From assembly GCA_037157565.1 (NCBI GenBank), contig JAZHRO010000013.1:114032001-114096000 (forward strand): 64,000 nucleotides of DNA. The letters are read 5' to 3'. The stretch is from Thalassia testudinum (taxonomy: Eukaryota; Streptophyta; Magnoliopsida; Alismatales; Hydrocharitaceae). Shown piece after piece: positions 23,586 to 35,576 of the stretch. Every line of letters begins with the position of its first letter. Within the stretch, counting starts at the first letter, position 1. The notes below the pieces were generated by a model. The model had not been told where the DNA came from and ran no database searches. It saw only the letters and a program-made list of their open reading frames with translations. A program made the position numbers and the translations under genes.

Positions 23586-23804
23586 ATGCTTGGTAGACGC
23601 TCTCTTGAGAGTAATCTAGTGTTTGATCCTGAGCCTGAGAGAATTCTTAGGAGAGCTCGCCTAGGAGAGGAAAAAGAAGGAATGGCTGAGCAAGGTGCAA
23701 ATCAACAAAGGACCCTAAGGGACTATTTTATTCCAACTAACCAACCTACACAAGCACTAAGATGACCGGTAGGGGATAATCCGTATGAGATCAAGAGCAG
23801 TACC
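23586..23804 (+). pseudogene. Element E gag, N-terminal part
   Basis: The start at 23586 is chosen because MLGRRSL matches the MYGRRSL start of element A Gag. The frame contains the Athila-like motif RTLRDYFIPT. A TGA at 23763 replaces what is probably Trp, and the solo LTR interrupts at 23805. Across the gtacc duplication the frame continues without shift into 26531. Confidence 0.75.
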
Positions 23805-26525
23805 TGATGAGAACCTCATCATGAGTCATAACTAGATCATTTTGACCTAATAACAGAGAATAAAAGCTCCTACATGACTTAGAAGAGGGCTTAATTGGAG
23901 GAATAAGTGTTCTGAGAAGAAAACATGAAATAAAGGTCAAAACTGTAATTTTACCATTACAGTACATAAACGGAACTTCTCAGAGACAGAGCATAGGTCA
24001 AATGGTCTAAATAAGATAAAAAGTGGGTTGAATTAATCAGAAATGGGTTCTTATGCAATCTAGGAATTAAATAATATTCAATAACCCTAAAACAAATCCA
24101 CTTCAATTCACGTGGTTTGAGGCAGGGTAAAAATTGACTAAACCCTCTAAAATTCATAGAAAAATAATCTCTAGGGCTTAGAACCTTCAATTTGGCCTTG
24201 GAAACCCATTTTGACCTACATTGAGAATCATGCCCAATTAATGACTTAATTTGGGTTTTTACGTAAATTGGCCAGTCAAACAAGGTCTGACCTAGAAATA
24301 AAATTTACCATTGGAATCCTTAGGTCCCATTTAGTCATGCATAAAAACTTGAACCTATGATGAGACCTTCTTGACCGACTTTGCATTTTGGTCCTCATCT
24401 ATTACTTTTTGACCCACAACTTTCGAAACCCTTGCATTTTGGCCCCTAGGTTCTTTGTTGTTCTTTGCATATAGGTCCCTCCTGCAAATCTCTGAGCAGC
24501 GCCATGCTCCGGTGACTTTGCGCAGAGCATGGCGCCGCGCAGGGTGAGGGAGGCGACCTGACAGTTGAACCGGGTGTTCCCTGCGACGTCTGCTATCGCA
24601 GGGACACCGCCATGACTTTTGCCCTTTCCCACACCTTCCGTGTGAACACGTGGAAGGTATGGGTCGCAATTCTGACCACTCTACGGCGAGGGAGGCACGT
24701 CGCCTCCCTGCACACACCCCTCCGCCTACACCTTTATAAGGACCAGCGTCGCCAGTCGATTCTGATAGCTTGGTCTTGACGGAGAAAACCCCAACCCTTC
24801 CCCTCTCCCCACTCCGACAAGAACCCACCAGCTCCAGCGGCTCCTCCTCCTCCTTCTCGTCGCTCTACTGCAATACCAGCAGCAGAGCCACCTTCGCTGC
24901 TTCTTCCCGCGTCGTGCTGTACCCGCCGGCGCTCCCCTACCCTCTTCCTCGCCGTCGCTCTCTCCCTCTGGGTATTTCTTCTCCGGCGACAGTTGGTATG
25001 ACTGCCACCCTGCGCCGGCCCCCTTCGTCCCTGTAGGTAGGTAGCAGTTATTTCTTTTCCCCCCCTCTTTCTTTTCCCCAACTTAATTTGCTCAATTACC
25101 CCTCGACCGCGCCTGACCGCCCTCACCATCCCCGCCTCCAGCCACTCTCCGGCGAGTTGCCCCCCGTCAATCCACCGCTCCACACAACTCGCCAGTTACC
25201 CCAAAAGCTCTGCCTCACCTCACCCGACACCCCCCACCCCTCCACTGCCACTCCACACCTCTACAACACTCCCCCGATCAAACCCATTTTTCCGGTTGCA
25301 GTCTGACCTAGGGCCGCCGCCAGACACCGCCCCACAATCTACTACACCCCGCATTACCTTCGCCGTGCCACGACAAAGGCCCCCCTGTGGACTGGTTAGG
25401 CCGAGAGGCCCTATTTGCATTCGGCAGATCTTCAGCCCCGGCCGCCATTGACATTGCATTGAAGCTGCGCCATGCGTGCTCCAGGCTTCAGAACCCCAGG
25501 GCTCCAGGTGCTGCGAAGTCGGGAGGGTAGTGCTAAGGTAGCTAACCCAGCAATCAAAGCGAATAGAGCCTACAGCTGAGGAAGCAAAGCTGCGGTCTGC
25601 TGCAGGCGTGCGCGAGAAGAGCGTAGAGGATAGTCCCACATCGTGAGTTTACCAAACCCCGCAGTAGTATAAGTTAATTTTGTGTTTTCTACTGGTCGCC
25701 TCCGAAAGCACTGGTGTGAGGTCCCTCACCGTACTCACGCTCGCCTTTTCCGCGGTTTCACCTCGCGGATCTGGCGAGATCCGACCTGACCTTTTTTGAG
25801 CACACCTCGCGCATCACCCACACACCGGTGCGCCTGGTCACGGGCACGAAAACCTGACTCGGTTACCCGCGACTCTAGGAGAGCATCCTGTGAGTGATTT
25901 GCAGAGAGAGAGACGTGCGGGTAGAGGGACAGGGTAGGTTTTGCTCCTTGTGCAGGCAGGTGGGGAGTTGAAGAGAAGAGACTTAGCTGCAAGGAAGAAA
26001 AAGAGAAAGGAGCAGAAGATGACTGCAGGAAGAAGGAGAAACAACAAAGGAAGAGAGGGGAAGCACTGTAGCAGACACCATTTAAGCCGTCTGACTGAGA
26101 AATCAAACGACGAATGAAGCTCTGCAGACAAAGCAAAGAAGAAGAAAAAGAAAAGAAAAGGTGCCGCAGCTGAAAGAAAAGAGAAGAAGAAGATAAAGAA
26201 GAGAAGAAGAACTGAAGAAGATCAAGAACTGTGAAGAAGAGAGGAGAAAAAGAAGACAAGCAAAGAGAGAGAAGAGAAGAAGAAAAAGCCTAGAAACAGA
26301 AATGTACTCCCTCTCTCTCTTTCTTATTTTTGTAATAAAGAAACATTGTACTTCTAGAATTCCAGTAGCTCCCTGAGTTCGACCTCGGGAAACCAAACTG
26401 TTTCTGAGTAACAAATTTTCTATTGTAACGACAACCGCAGCTGTCTCATCTTATACTATAACGACTATACGATAATGAACAAAAACACGTACAAAGACGA
26501 GCCGCGGTTGGCCCGTTAGCAAATA
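23805..26525 (+). mobile_element. Solo LTR of an element A-related family, inside gag of element E
   Basis: 2721 bp, beginning tgatgagaacctcatcatga like the reversed LTR of element A. Flanks gtacc at 23800-23804 and 26526-26530 match perfectly, and there is no internal region, so this is the product of LTR-LTR recombination. The end reads aata instead of the canonical CA. It contains a TATA box at 24733, a GC-rich leader with reading frames that are not genes, GA-rich tracts (25960-26290) and the ccctgagttcgacctcggg box (26371-26389). Confidence 0.88.
24733..24740 (+). promoter_or_regulatory. TATA box of the solo LTR
   Basis: tttataag, followed by a GC-rich leader. It sits in the equivalent place to the TATA boxes in the element A LTRs. 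Confidence 0.55.
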
Positions 26526-26530
26526 GTACC

Positions 26531-28101
26531 ATATCTTTATTGCCCTCTTTTTATGGTACTACTAGGGAGGACCCCTACCGGTATTTGGAGGAATTCACCG
26601 AGGTCAGTTCCACGGTGAAGCTCCAGGGCTTTACTGATGAAGTCGTGATGAGGACTCTATTTCCTTTCTCCTTAAAGGATAAGGCTAAGCACTAGTATCA
26701 TACCCTCGATGCAAGGGTAAATGATTGGGCCACCCTTAAGGGAGAATTTTTGAAAAAGTATTTTCCTATGAGTAAAACCAACCATTACAAAAGCGAGATT
26801 ATGGGTTTCACTCAATAGGAAGGGGAGCAATTTCATGAGACTTGGGAGCACGTTAATGACCATCTTAGGTTATGCCCCCACCATCAAGTGCCAAGATGGC
26901 AGTTGGTCAAAAGGTTCTATAACGGATTATCTAAAAGGCATAGGCAATCCATTGATGTAGCCTGTGCAGGAAGCTTCATGACCAGAACTAAGATTTGAAA
27001 CATTAAGCGATAACTCCATACATCTATCCTCTGCCTATCAAGAAAGAAAACCATCAATCTTGCAGAGGAAGATAAGGGCCCATGAAGCCAGGCTTCTCAG
27101 GATTTGGCTTATCAGATTCAACTATTGAATAAAAACTTTGATAGGCTTTTAGCAAACCCCGACATGAACCCCCAAGCAGCCTCTATTTTTCAAGCTTCAA
27201 GAGAATGCTCCATTTGCCAAAGCACAATGCACGCCACTACAGAGTGCCATCAGGCAAACCAATTCCCTGAGTTGATTCAAGCTAACTTGAACGCGACCCA
27301 AGGTTTTTGCCCCCTCGCAATAACCCTTACTCCAACACTTATAATCCAGGGTGGAGGAACCATCCAAACTTCTCTTGGAAGTAAGGTGATACTTCTAACT
27401 CATGGAATACAAGACCCTTACCTCCCTAGCCCACATACCAACCTTCTTATGAAAATCCTCCTCCAAATAAGCCCTCTGAGATGGATGAACTGAAGGCCAT
27501 GATGAAAGCAATGCAAGAGCATCAGAATATGGTTATCCAATCTCAGAATAAGATGATTACTGATATGCGATCCCAAATTGGTCATCTTACTGAGCTAGTT
27601 AGGCAACATGATCCGGGGAAGCTACCTAGCTCTTATGAGGAGAACCTTAAGGGCAAGGGTGTTGTATTCAGGGAGCATGCCCAAGCAGTGACCATGTTGA
27701 GGAGTGGAAAAAAGATTGACAAGCCTGATAACACTCCTATGGTTACATCTCAGAATTCCCCTTCCACACCTAACCTGACTTCCATCTCACCCAAGGAAGA
27801 GCCACACCACTCTCCCTCGCACAAAATCACCCACAGTGAGGATGTCGTCCTTCCACCACCCCTTTCCTGCCATGACGACCCCTCTACCCAGAAGCCGACA
27901 GTGCCCTATCGAGAGCGCCTATCTACTCCTGGGGAATCTTCTATTGGCTCGTCTAGAGCCAAGGATAGGATGGAAGAGTTTATGGATACTTTAAGGCAAG
28001 TCCAAATTAACTTGCCTCTGTTGGAAGAGATTAAACAAATTCTGTCCTATGCCAAGTTTTTGAAGGACCTGCGCACCCAGAAGTGCCGATCTAGGAAATA
28101 G
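26531..28101 (+). pseudogene. Element E gag, main part (capsid, zinc knuckle)
   Basis: The capsid region includes DPYRYLEEFTE, LFPFSLKDKAKH, EFLKKYFPMSK and LCPHHQVPRWQLVKRFYNGL, which is the Retrotrans_gag layout. In-frame TAG codons occur near 26692 and 26817, and the frame is lost around 26990-27100. A zinc knuckle CSICQSTMHATTEC (CX2CX4HX4C) follows at about 27211-27252. A frameshift near 27310 separates it from the NTYNPGWRNHPNF block, which element A also has. The helical segment from 27481 and the LRSGK motif lead to a stop at 28099. Confidence 0.85.
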
Positions 28102-28886
28102 GTCCAAACCAAGGTCATCCTGCCTGACCATGTTAGCTCGGTACTCCAGCATGGAACACCCCCCAAAATGAAAGACCCAGTGGCCCTGTATATTTCAGTG
28201 GTCATGGTAACCAACACATTGACGAGGCTCTGCTCGATCTGGGTGCAGGGGTAAACATTCTACCGAGCTCTATCTATGACCTTTTGGGAGGAGGAAAGCT
28301 GAAGCCTAGTCCAATAATCCTCCAGGTTGCACACAGATCACTTAAGACACCGTGGGGATTGTTGGAAGATGTCCTTGTGAGAGTGGAGGATTTCTTTTTC
28401 CCCGTTGACTTTCTGGTACTTGATACTGACCCATCTAATAAGCCCACAAAGCCGTCCATTATTCTGGGATGCCTCGTCTCGGCCACAGCCAATGCCTCTA
28501 TAAATTGTAGATCTGGGGCACTTAAAATTGGCTTTGGGAACAAGAAGATCCAGTTGAATGTTTTTGATACTTATAAGCAACTCGGATTTAAAGATTATTC
28601 TCAGATTGAGGTCATTGATGAAATAATTGAAGAGACTACTCCAGCACTCTTACGTAGAGATCCCCTTCAGAAGGTCATATCTAAGGACCATCCCTCGATT
28701 ATTAAAGAAACTGAAAGGGAAATGCCCGAATTAGAAGAGTTGCTGGGGATACACACTGAGTCTCTGTCCCCACCCTGGACTGTGAAGGTAGATCTGCTGC
28801 CTGAGGCGGGGACATCTCAACAAAAACCCTCAATCCAAAAGGCTCCTAAATTGGAGTTGAAACCCCTCCCGAGCACATTGAAATAA
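28102..28886 (+). pseudogene. Element E protease region
   Basis: The retropepsin-like active site reads ALLDLGAGVNILPSS (DLGA in place of DSGA), starting near 28228. Then come VRVEDFFFPVDFLVLD and ILGCLVSATANASINC, which align with the protease of element A. The frame from 28284 is open to a TAA at 28884 that replaces a conserved Tyr. Upstream the frame is shifted relative to gag. Confidence 0.8.
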
Positions 28887-29720
28887 GCTTTCCTTGGCCC
28901 TAATAACACGCTTCCCGTTATTATCTCATCTGCATTATCTGAATTGCAAGAGGGAGCTCTGCTTGAGTGTTTACAAAGGCACAAGGAACCAATTTCCTGG
29001 ACAATTGCTGATATTAAGGGTGTTGATTCCTCTCTTTGTATGCATCATATATACACGGACAAGTCCATGAAGCCTTTCCGAGATATGCAAAGAAGGCTCA
29101 ATCCAAATATGCGGGAGGTTGTTAAAAAGGAGATTCTAAAATGGCTGGATGCAGCGATTATCTATCCCATTTTAGATAGTAAATGGGTCAGTCCTATTCA
29201 CGTAGTTCCCAAAAAGGCAGGAATCACTATGGAAGAGAATGACCAAGGAGAATTGGTGACCACTAGACCCTCAACTGGTTGGAGGGTCTGCATTGATTAC
29301 TGCCATTTAAACATGGCTACCTAGAAAGACCATTTCCCCTTACTATTTATCAATCAAATTCTGGAACAATTGGCGGGGAACAAGTACTTTTGTTTTCTTG
29401 ACAAGTACTCTGGGTACAATCAGATAGCCATTTTTCCTGATGATCAGGAGCGTACCACCTTCACGAGTCCGTATGGCACTTTTGCATTCCGCCAAATGCC
29501 ATTTGGGTTATGTAATGCTCCTGCCACTTTCCAACATTGTATGATGGCTATCTTTTATGATATGATCGATGAGTTCATTGAAATTTTCATGGATGACTTC
29601 TCCATTTATGGCTCGTCATTTGACCTATGCCTTTCACACCTTGATAAAGTCTTAACCCATTGCGAAGAGGCAAAGCTGGTGCTTAGCGGGGAGAAGAGCC
29701 AATTTATGGTCCTATAGGGC
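28887..29720 (+). pseudogene. Element E reverse transcriptase
   Basis: Contains the RT entry EILKWLDAAIIYPI, VPKKAG, CIDYCHLN, the finger/palm block CFLDKYSGYNQIAI, FRQMPFGLCNAPATF and the catalytic FMDDFSIYG near 29589. Two in-frame TAG codons (29322 and 29715) break it. The order and spacing match element A. Confidence 0.88.
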
Positions 29721-30405
29721 ATTGTGTTAGGGCATATAGTTTCCGAGAGAGGATTAGATGTGGACACCGCAAAAATCGATTCCATCTCTAAGCTTCCATT
29801 GCCCGCCAATGTTCATCAGGTTAGATCTTTCCTTGGCCATGCTGGATTTTATAGGTGCTTCATTAGAGATTTCAGTAAATTCTCTAAGCCACTCTGCAAC
29901 CTATTAGGGAAGGATGTCTCCTTCGATTTTGATGATAGATGTGGTGAGGCTTTCCAAGTTTCAAAGAAAGCCCTCATTACCGCGCCGATTCTCCAAGCAC
30001 CAGATTGGACCCTCCCATTTGAGCTTATGTGCGATGCTTCTGATTTTGCAGTAGAAGCGGTCTTAGGTCAAAGGGTTGATGGCAAACCTCATGTGCTACA
30101 TTATGCCAGCAAGACCCTTACGGATCCTCAGCAAAACTACACGGTCACTAAAAAGGAATTACTTGATGTAGTATTTGCTTTGGAAAAGTTTCGATCTTAT
30201 CTTTTGGGATCCAAGGTTGTGGTGTTCACTGATCATTTAGCCCTTAAGCATCTTCTGGCTAAAAAGGACACCAAACCTCACCTAATTTGTTGGATTCTGC
30301 TACTCCAAGAATTTGACCTGGAAATTAAAGACAAGAAAGGAGTTGAAAATGTGGTAGTAGACCATTTGTCTAGAATCCCTATTGAGCATCAAACCCTGCT
30401 GGCGG
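29721..30405 (+). pseudogene. Element E RNase H
   Basis: Follows RT after the [14 protein letters not shown] hinge. [16 protein letters not shown], the [13 protein letters not shown] block, [14 protein letters not shown] and VVVDHLSR supply the expected acidic residues. A one-base slip near 30405 ends the frame. Confidence 0.87.
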
Positions 30406-31740
30406 TATTCAAGAGACTTTCCCTGATGAGTCTCTAATGGTCGTGGAAGCTAAAACTCAGTTCGCTGACATAGTGAACTATCTGGTCACGGACATTACCC
30501 CCAGTACTTAGGACAAGCAGAAGCGAGACAAGTTTCTCGCCAACGCTAAATTTTATCACTGGGAGAAACCCGAGCTTTTTAGAATAGGCCCTGACCAGCT
30601 GTTTCGCTGTTGCGTCCTTGATGAAGCACAAAGAAGTGTTCTGAGTTTCTACCATGACCTCCACTGTGGGGGACATTTTAGTAGGAAGAAGACTACCCAT
30701 AAGGTTCTTCAGTCTGCTTTTTGGTGGCACACATTATTCTGAGATGCACATACGTATGTGGGTGCATGTCTACGTTGCCAGCAGATGGGAACCATTGGAA
30801 AAGGGGATGAGATGCCCCAACAACCTATCCTCCCTGTTGAAATCTTTGATATTTGGGGCATTGACTTCGTGGGTCCCTTTCTTGTGTCCTTCGAATATGA
30901 ATGCATCCTTGTGGTTGTTGACTATGTATCAAAATGGATAGAAGCCATACCCACGCGAACCAATGACCATTCTGTGGTCTTGGGCTTTGTTAAGGCTAAT
31001 ATCATTTCTCGGTATAGGTGCCCAAGGACGATCATAAGTGATGGAGGACCTCACTTTAAGAATGTAAACTTCACAAGACTACTCCAAAATTTGGGAGTCA
31101 ACCACATGATAGCCACACCTTATCATCCCCAAACGAGTGGACAAGTTGAAGTGTCCAATAGGGAGATTAAGCTAATTTTAGAAAAAGCTATCAAGCTTGA
31201 TTGGAAGGATTGGTCTAAAAAACTAAATGATGCTCTTTGGGCCAACAGAACTGCGTATAAGACTCCCTTGGGCATGTCTCCTTTCCGTCTTGCCTACAGA
31301 AAAGCGTGCCACCTTCCCGTTGAAATCCAACATAAAGCTTATTGGGTTATTAGAAACATTAACATGAATCTGGATAAAGCAGGAAAGGCACGTATGTTAG
31401 AATTAAGTGAGCTTGAGGAGCTTCGTAATGAAGCTTATGAAACTTCTCAAGCTTACAAGCAACGTACAAAAGTCTTCCATGACAAGCACATCATTAGAAA
31501 GACTTTTGAGCCCAACCAGTGGGTCTAGCTTTTCAATTCTAGACTTAAATTATTTCCTGGAAAGTTCGAGTCCCGCTGGGATGGGCCATACGTTGTTATC
31601 AATACTTTCCCTCATGGAGCTGTAGAGATTAGGAACCCTATTTCAGGTGCGAGCTTTAAAGTAAATGGCCAACGACTTAAACCGAATATTACACTTTCAG
31701 ATGGCCAGGTTTTGGACGCACTTTGGCTTGAGGAGCCTTA
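30406..31740 (+). pseudogene. Element E integrase
   Basis: The N-terminal zinc region HDLHCGGHFSRKK...ACLRCQQ keeps His and Cys ligands but has an in-frame stop near 30739. The catalytic core has IWGIDFVGPF, IISDGGPHFKN and TSGQVEVSNREIK, supplying D, D and E. The C-terminal part contains FHDKHI and, after a TAG at 31527, RLKLFPGKF and VNGQRLKP. No chromodomain and no env-like frame follow. Confidence 0.88.
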
Positions 31741-33312
31741 GCTCCTCCCACTCTCCTCCTCAGGTGATATTCTTCTATGTCTGCATTTTTCCAATGAGGA
31801 CATTGTCAGTCTTAGGCATGGGGGTGTATAACCTGAGAATGTTTATAGCATTTATAAATATTTGCATATATATTTATATATATATATAAAAGTTCTCTTT
31901 TCTTGAGCTGAATGGGTTAGTCCCTAGCAGAATACCTTTGTCATTGGAGGTTTTTGTTCTTAAAATTATTTCTTAAGTTTAGAATCTAGTACATTTATTT
32001 CACGTGCACATAGACTTGGTAATAGATTCTTGAAGAAAACCAATAACATTTGTAGTCTACGAAACCCTTGGACAATTCATAGCGAGTCAAGCATACTATC
32101 TTCTAGTAGATCCACCTCATATTTGTGAGAAGAAAGTAGAGAGATTACTGGTGCGCTAAGTCTAGTGCAAGGAATCTTAAGTTTTGGACAATTAGATGAT
32201 GATACTTCAGAGTTAGGCATAGTTTTTTGCTCTTTGTTCCTGTGTACGTACTTTGTGTGAATTCTTGAGAGTCACCTAATAAGGCAGATACATAGAGATG
32301 GGGTCTTAATAAAGCTATGACTATGGTGGATGGTTACGACCGTCCTTCATACAGTCCTCGGCTGAAGGAGGGTAATAGTGCCAAAGGTCAGAAATACGCC
32401 TGTCCTATCCATTCCTTCTCAGTGCCGAGAATAGGCACTTCCACCAAATAAGCCACACAACTTCCTCTTGACCATCATCATCCCTAATAATGCCTCGTAA
32501 ATAAAAGTCCATATCGTGTTGTGTTGATTGAAAAAGAAACAAAAACAAGAAGAAATAAAAAAAAGGGAAGAGAAAAGAAGAAGAAAAAGAAGAAACAGAA
32601 AGAACAAAAAGAAGAAATAGTTATATTACAAAAAAAAAAGTCCATGTTTATGATGTAACACTATTTCTGAGGCAACAGAACACCTATCGCATTCCACCAA
32701 ATATGACCCATACCTACCTTCTAGTATTTCTGATCGCCCGAATACTGGTTGAGGACTCTAACTTAGTTGTGGAGTTATTAGGACTTTAATTGAAATGTCG
32801 ATGACATGTGAGGCCACCAAATAGTGAGTACAATTACTAAATCTAGTGAGATTTGTGATCTCAGAAAGAAAGAAAAGAGTGAGCACCCAGGAACATCAAG
32901 AGAGCACAGTTGTTTAGCCTCTCTCTGAGTTGACTTTTCTACTAGTCTAGAGATCTAGAGCCTATAGTACTAGACCACATGTAGCACGAGATGAGTGTGT
33001 GCCACCAAATACAAATCCATTCTACTCGATATCTCCTACCTAAGCCAAAAAGTCAGGGTCAAATTACGGATTATCTTCTGCTTTATCCCCGAGGGAAGTA
33101 GTTTCCTATCCCGGCATAAATATTTACCAAGGGTGAAGTACGAACTCCCAATGCGAATTGACTTTTGCACTTGATCTGTTACCTAGGCTATCAGCACTTC
33201 ACATTTGTCTGGATTTCTAAAGTTTTGAAGTAAGAAAAGAAGAAATCTTCTGATTACTTCTATTATTTTTCACTTTTGCTAGGGACTAGCAAATCTTAGG
33301 CATGGGGGTATT
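31741..33312 (+). other. Element E 3' noncoding module with two polypurine-like tracts
   Basis: Starts with hairpin CAATG-AGGA-CATTG (31792-31805) and GCATGGGGGT (31817-31826). It then has about 1.5 kb of noncoding DNA with CCACCAAATA at 32451, 32694, 32814 and 33002, and ends with ggcatgggggtatt (33299-33312), the true polypurine tract at the LTR border. It is collinear with the modules of D and B. Confidence 0.75.
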
Positions 33313-35231
33313 TGATGAGTCAATTTTAATGGACTAGTATTACGCCTAAGTAACTTTAATCGTACCTTTTAGGTTTGTTAATAACCACATTAAGTTATAG
33401 AATGTTTGCATTCATCATGATTTAAGTTTACATCAATTTTATTTTTTTTGAAACAAGTTTACATCTATTTTACAGTATTCTATAACTTAATATGTAATGA
33501 TGTTACATTTTTATGTTGCAGGAATGATATTTAGAAAGAACAAGGGGGGGAATAAATTTCCCCAACATTTATCTGATCTACGGCCAGCCGTAACTCCTCC
33601 CGCACATTTATCTGATCTCTAGCCGCCCTCCCTCAACAAACGAGGCCAGAAATAGCTAAGGGATTTGAAAATCCATTAACTCACGCACACGCAAAGGAGA
33701 GGAGTTAAAGAGGAGGCAGAGAAAAGGGAGGAAGATCATCATCCAGAAAGTGGGCAACCCTAGCATGCACTGTGAACTAGGATCTTCTTCCCCCTGGCAG
33801 GGAACCATCATCCAGAAAGTGGGCAACCCCAGTGTGCACTATGGACCAGGATCTTCTTCTCCCTAGCAGGGAACCATCATTCAGAAACGGACGACCATCG
33901 CGTGTACTGTGCACCAAGTTCTTCACCGCTTCCTCCTTCCAGCGCAATCACCTTGCGCACCCGCACAGCACCTCTCCACAGCATGCAAGCACCGCCCTCG
34001 CCTCACTCGTGCCCCTGCAGGGGCCCACAGGCACTGCACCGCACCGCCCTTGCCACCAGGCACCCGCTTTAGCGCAAGCGCTTCCTCCTTCCAGCGCATA
34101 CTGCTCCCTACAAGCACCGCACGCCAAGCACCACCAGGGCTCCCCTCCAACGTTGCAAGCACTCACGCCATCACACCAGTAGGCACTCCAGCGTACACCG
34201 CCAACCGCGAGTGCAGACCACCCTAGCACCTGCAGGCACCCGCTCCTTCTCCACCGCTCATCTCCAACCTCCACTGCAGGCGCACACTGCCTGCACCCGC
34301 CTTCAACCACCCGCAACTGCTTCGTTTGCCCCTGCCAGCCACACCATCACCGCGCCCCCTTCCAACGCCCACCTCCAGCCGTGCCTGCAGGCGCTACACG
34401 CCTTCACACCTACAGTCGTCTGCCCGCCTTCATCCTCCAGTCACGCCCACTCCCCCTCCACAGGCACTGCACAGCCGCAGGCACCGCACCGCACTCCTCC
34501 AACACCCTGCACAACCACATTGCCCCACAGGCGTGCCTCCTCCGACGTCTTCTCCTCCATCGACCGGCCACCTCCGGCCATCTCCGTCGATGCTGCAACC
34601 TCCATCGGATCGGCCTCGTCTTCGTCAACCTCCCTTGAGGTTAACAGCCCCACCTGTGCTCTCTCTCTTGCAAGGATGAGAGAGAGCAAATGCTCTGTTT
34701 TGACTTCAATTAGTTATTACATTTGCTGCCATTGCTAAAAGTTGATTTTTGATTTATTATTTTATTAATTGAATGAATTTATAGCAAAGCCCCTTTAGTT
34801 TACTCCAATTAATTGGCCTATCAAATTGCATCATTATCTTCCCCCATCTATTAGCTTTGCATTAAATGGTGATATTATGCTTTACATTAGATGCCATTGA
34901 ATATTTTGGGGTTGATTGATTTTATAGGAGTATTCTCGTAAAGGAGAATTTACGTGATTGGTCCATATTTTTTCAGAAATTGGTTATTTTATTCATCTAT
35001 TAGTGTTCTTTCTTTGGGATTCGGATGAATGAATGAAATTACTTTTAAGTAAACAAGAGGAAAATTTATCGTGAATTTATTGGTCTATTCCTCCCTGTGG
35101 ATAAGACATCCATTATTGTGGTTTAAATTCATATCTGTTTAATCTTTGATTGAGAGATTTTCCACCACCTTTTATGCTGCAATGATTTATTATCTTAATA
35201 TTAATTATTTAAAGTGAAAATCGATCCGTCA
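33313..35231 (+). repeat. Element E 3' LTR
   Basis: 1919 bp. It differs from the 5' LTR by a small insertion (attttttttgaaacaag region near 33440), short indels and many scattered substitutions, so this insertion is clearly older than element A. Confidence 0.92.
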
Positions 35232-35236
35232 GGGTC

Positions 35237-35549
35237 CAAAAGATAGAATTTAAATTTTAATGTCTATCTAACTAAATTTAACTAAGATCTACTAACTAAA
35301 TTAGAAATAGGCTTCTCCGTAAGCCTATGTGCGTGGGATCAAGGCCCATATGTTCCTATTGCCGTCCTCCAGGTGGTGTCAAGGTCCACCAAAAAGATCA
35401 TCTCTGTCGTGCACGTCATTCGGGCTCAATGTCGTCTCTCTACTGTGCCTCTCACCGTGTTAGATTCCTCACATAATAAAAAAAATGATTAGATGATTGT
35501 GCAACTCAAAATATTCAAAAAATAATAATAACGTGAATCTATTGCGTCT
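35237..35549 (-). other. Element D leader next to its primer site
   Basis: Noncoding. It continues across the E insertion at 20443. Just inside the primer site it resembles the leader of E (on the minus strand ggcaacagacg-aatagatt followed by gagttgc-caat-atct). Confidence 0.6.
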
Positions 35550-35573
35550 GTTGCCTCCCAGGCAACGGTGCCA
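35550..35573 (-). promoter_or_regulatory. Element D primer-binding site with perfect overlapping hairpin
   Basis: On the minus strand TGGCACCGTTGCCTGGGA (35573-35556) lies 3 nt from the 5' LTR. GTTGCC, loop TGGGA, GGCAAC form a perfect 6-bp stem. Confidence 0.75.
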
Positions 35574-35576
35574 ATT

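Larger units (their letters stand above)
20449..35231 (+). mobile_element. Element E: Athila-type Ty3/gypsy retrotransposon, autonomous type but decayed
   Basis: The LTRs are at 20449-22338 and 33313-35231 (tgatgagt... to ...ccgtca), flanked by gggtc at 20444-20448 and 35232-35236, a perfect TSD. The primer site is at 22342-22359 and the polypurine tract at 33299-33312. The internal region has gag, protease, RT, RNase H and integrase in the Ty3/gypsy order, all with stops and frameshifts. A solo LTR sits in gag. It lies inside element D, whose LTR is of the same family. Confidence 0.93.

Noticed and set aside
25735..26414. Leu/Ser/Phe-rich minus-strand frames resembling signal or membrane segments
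   Set aside because: They are antisense to a GA-rich tract of the solo LTR; the hydrophobic look comes from CT-rich codons.
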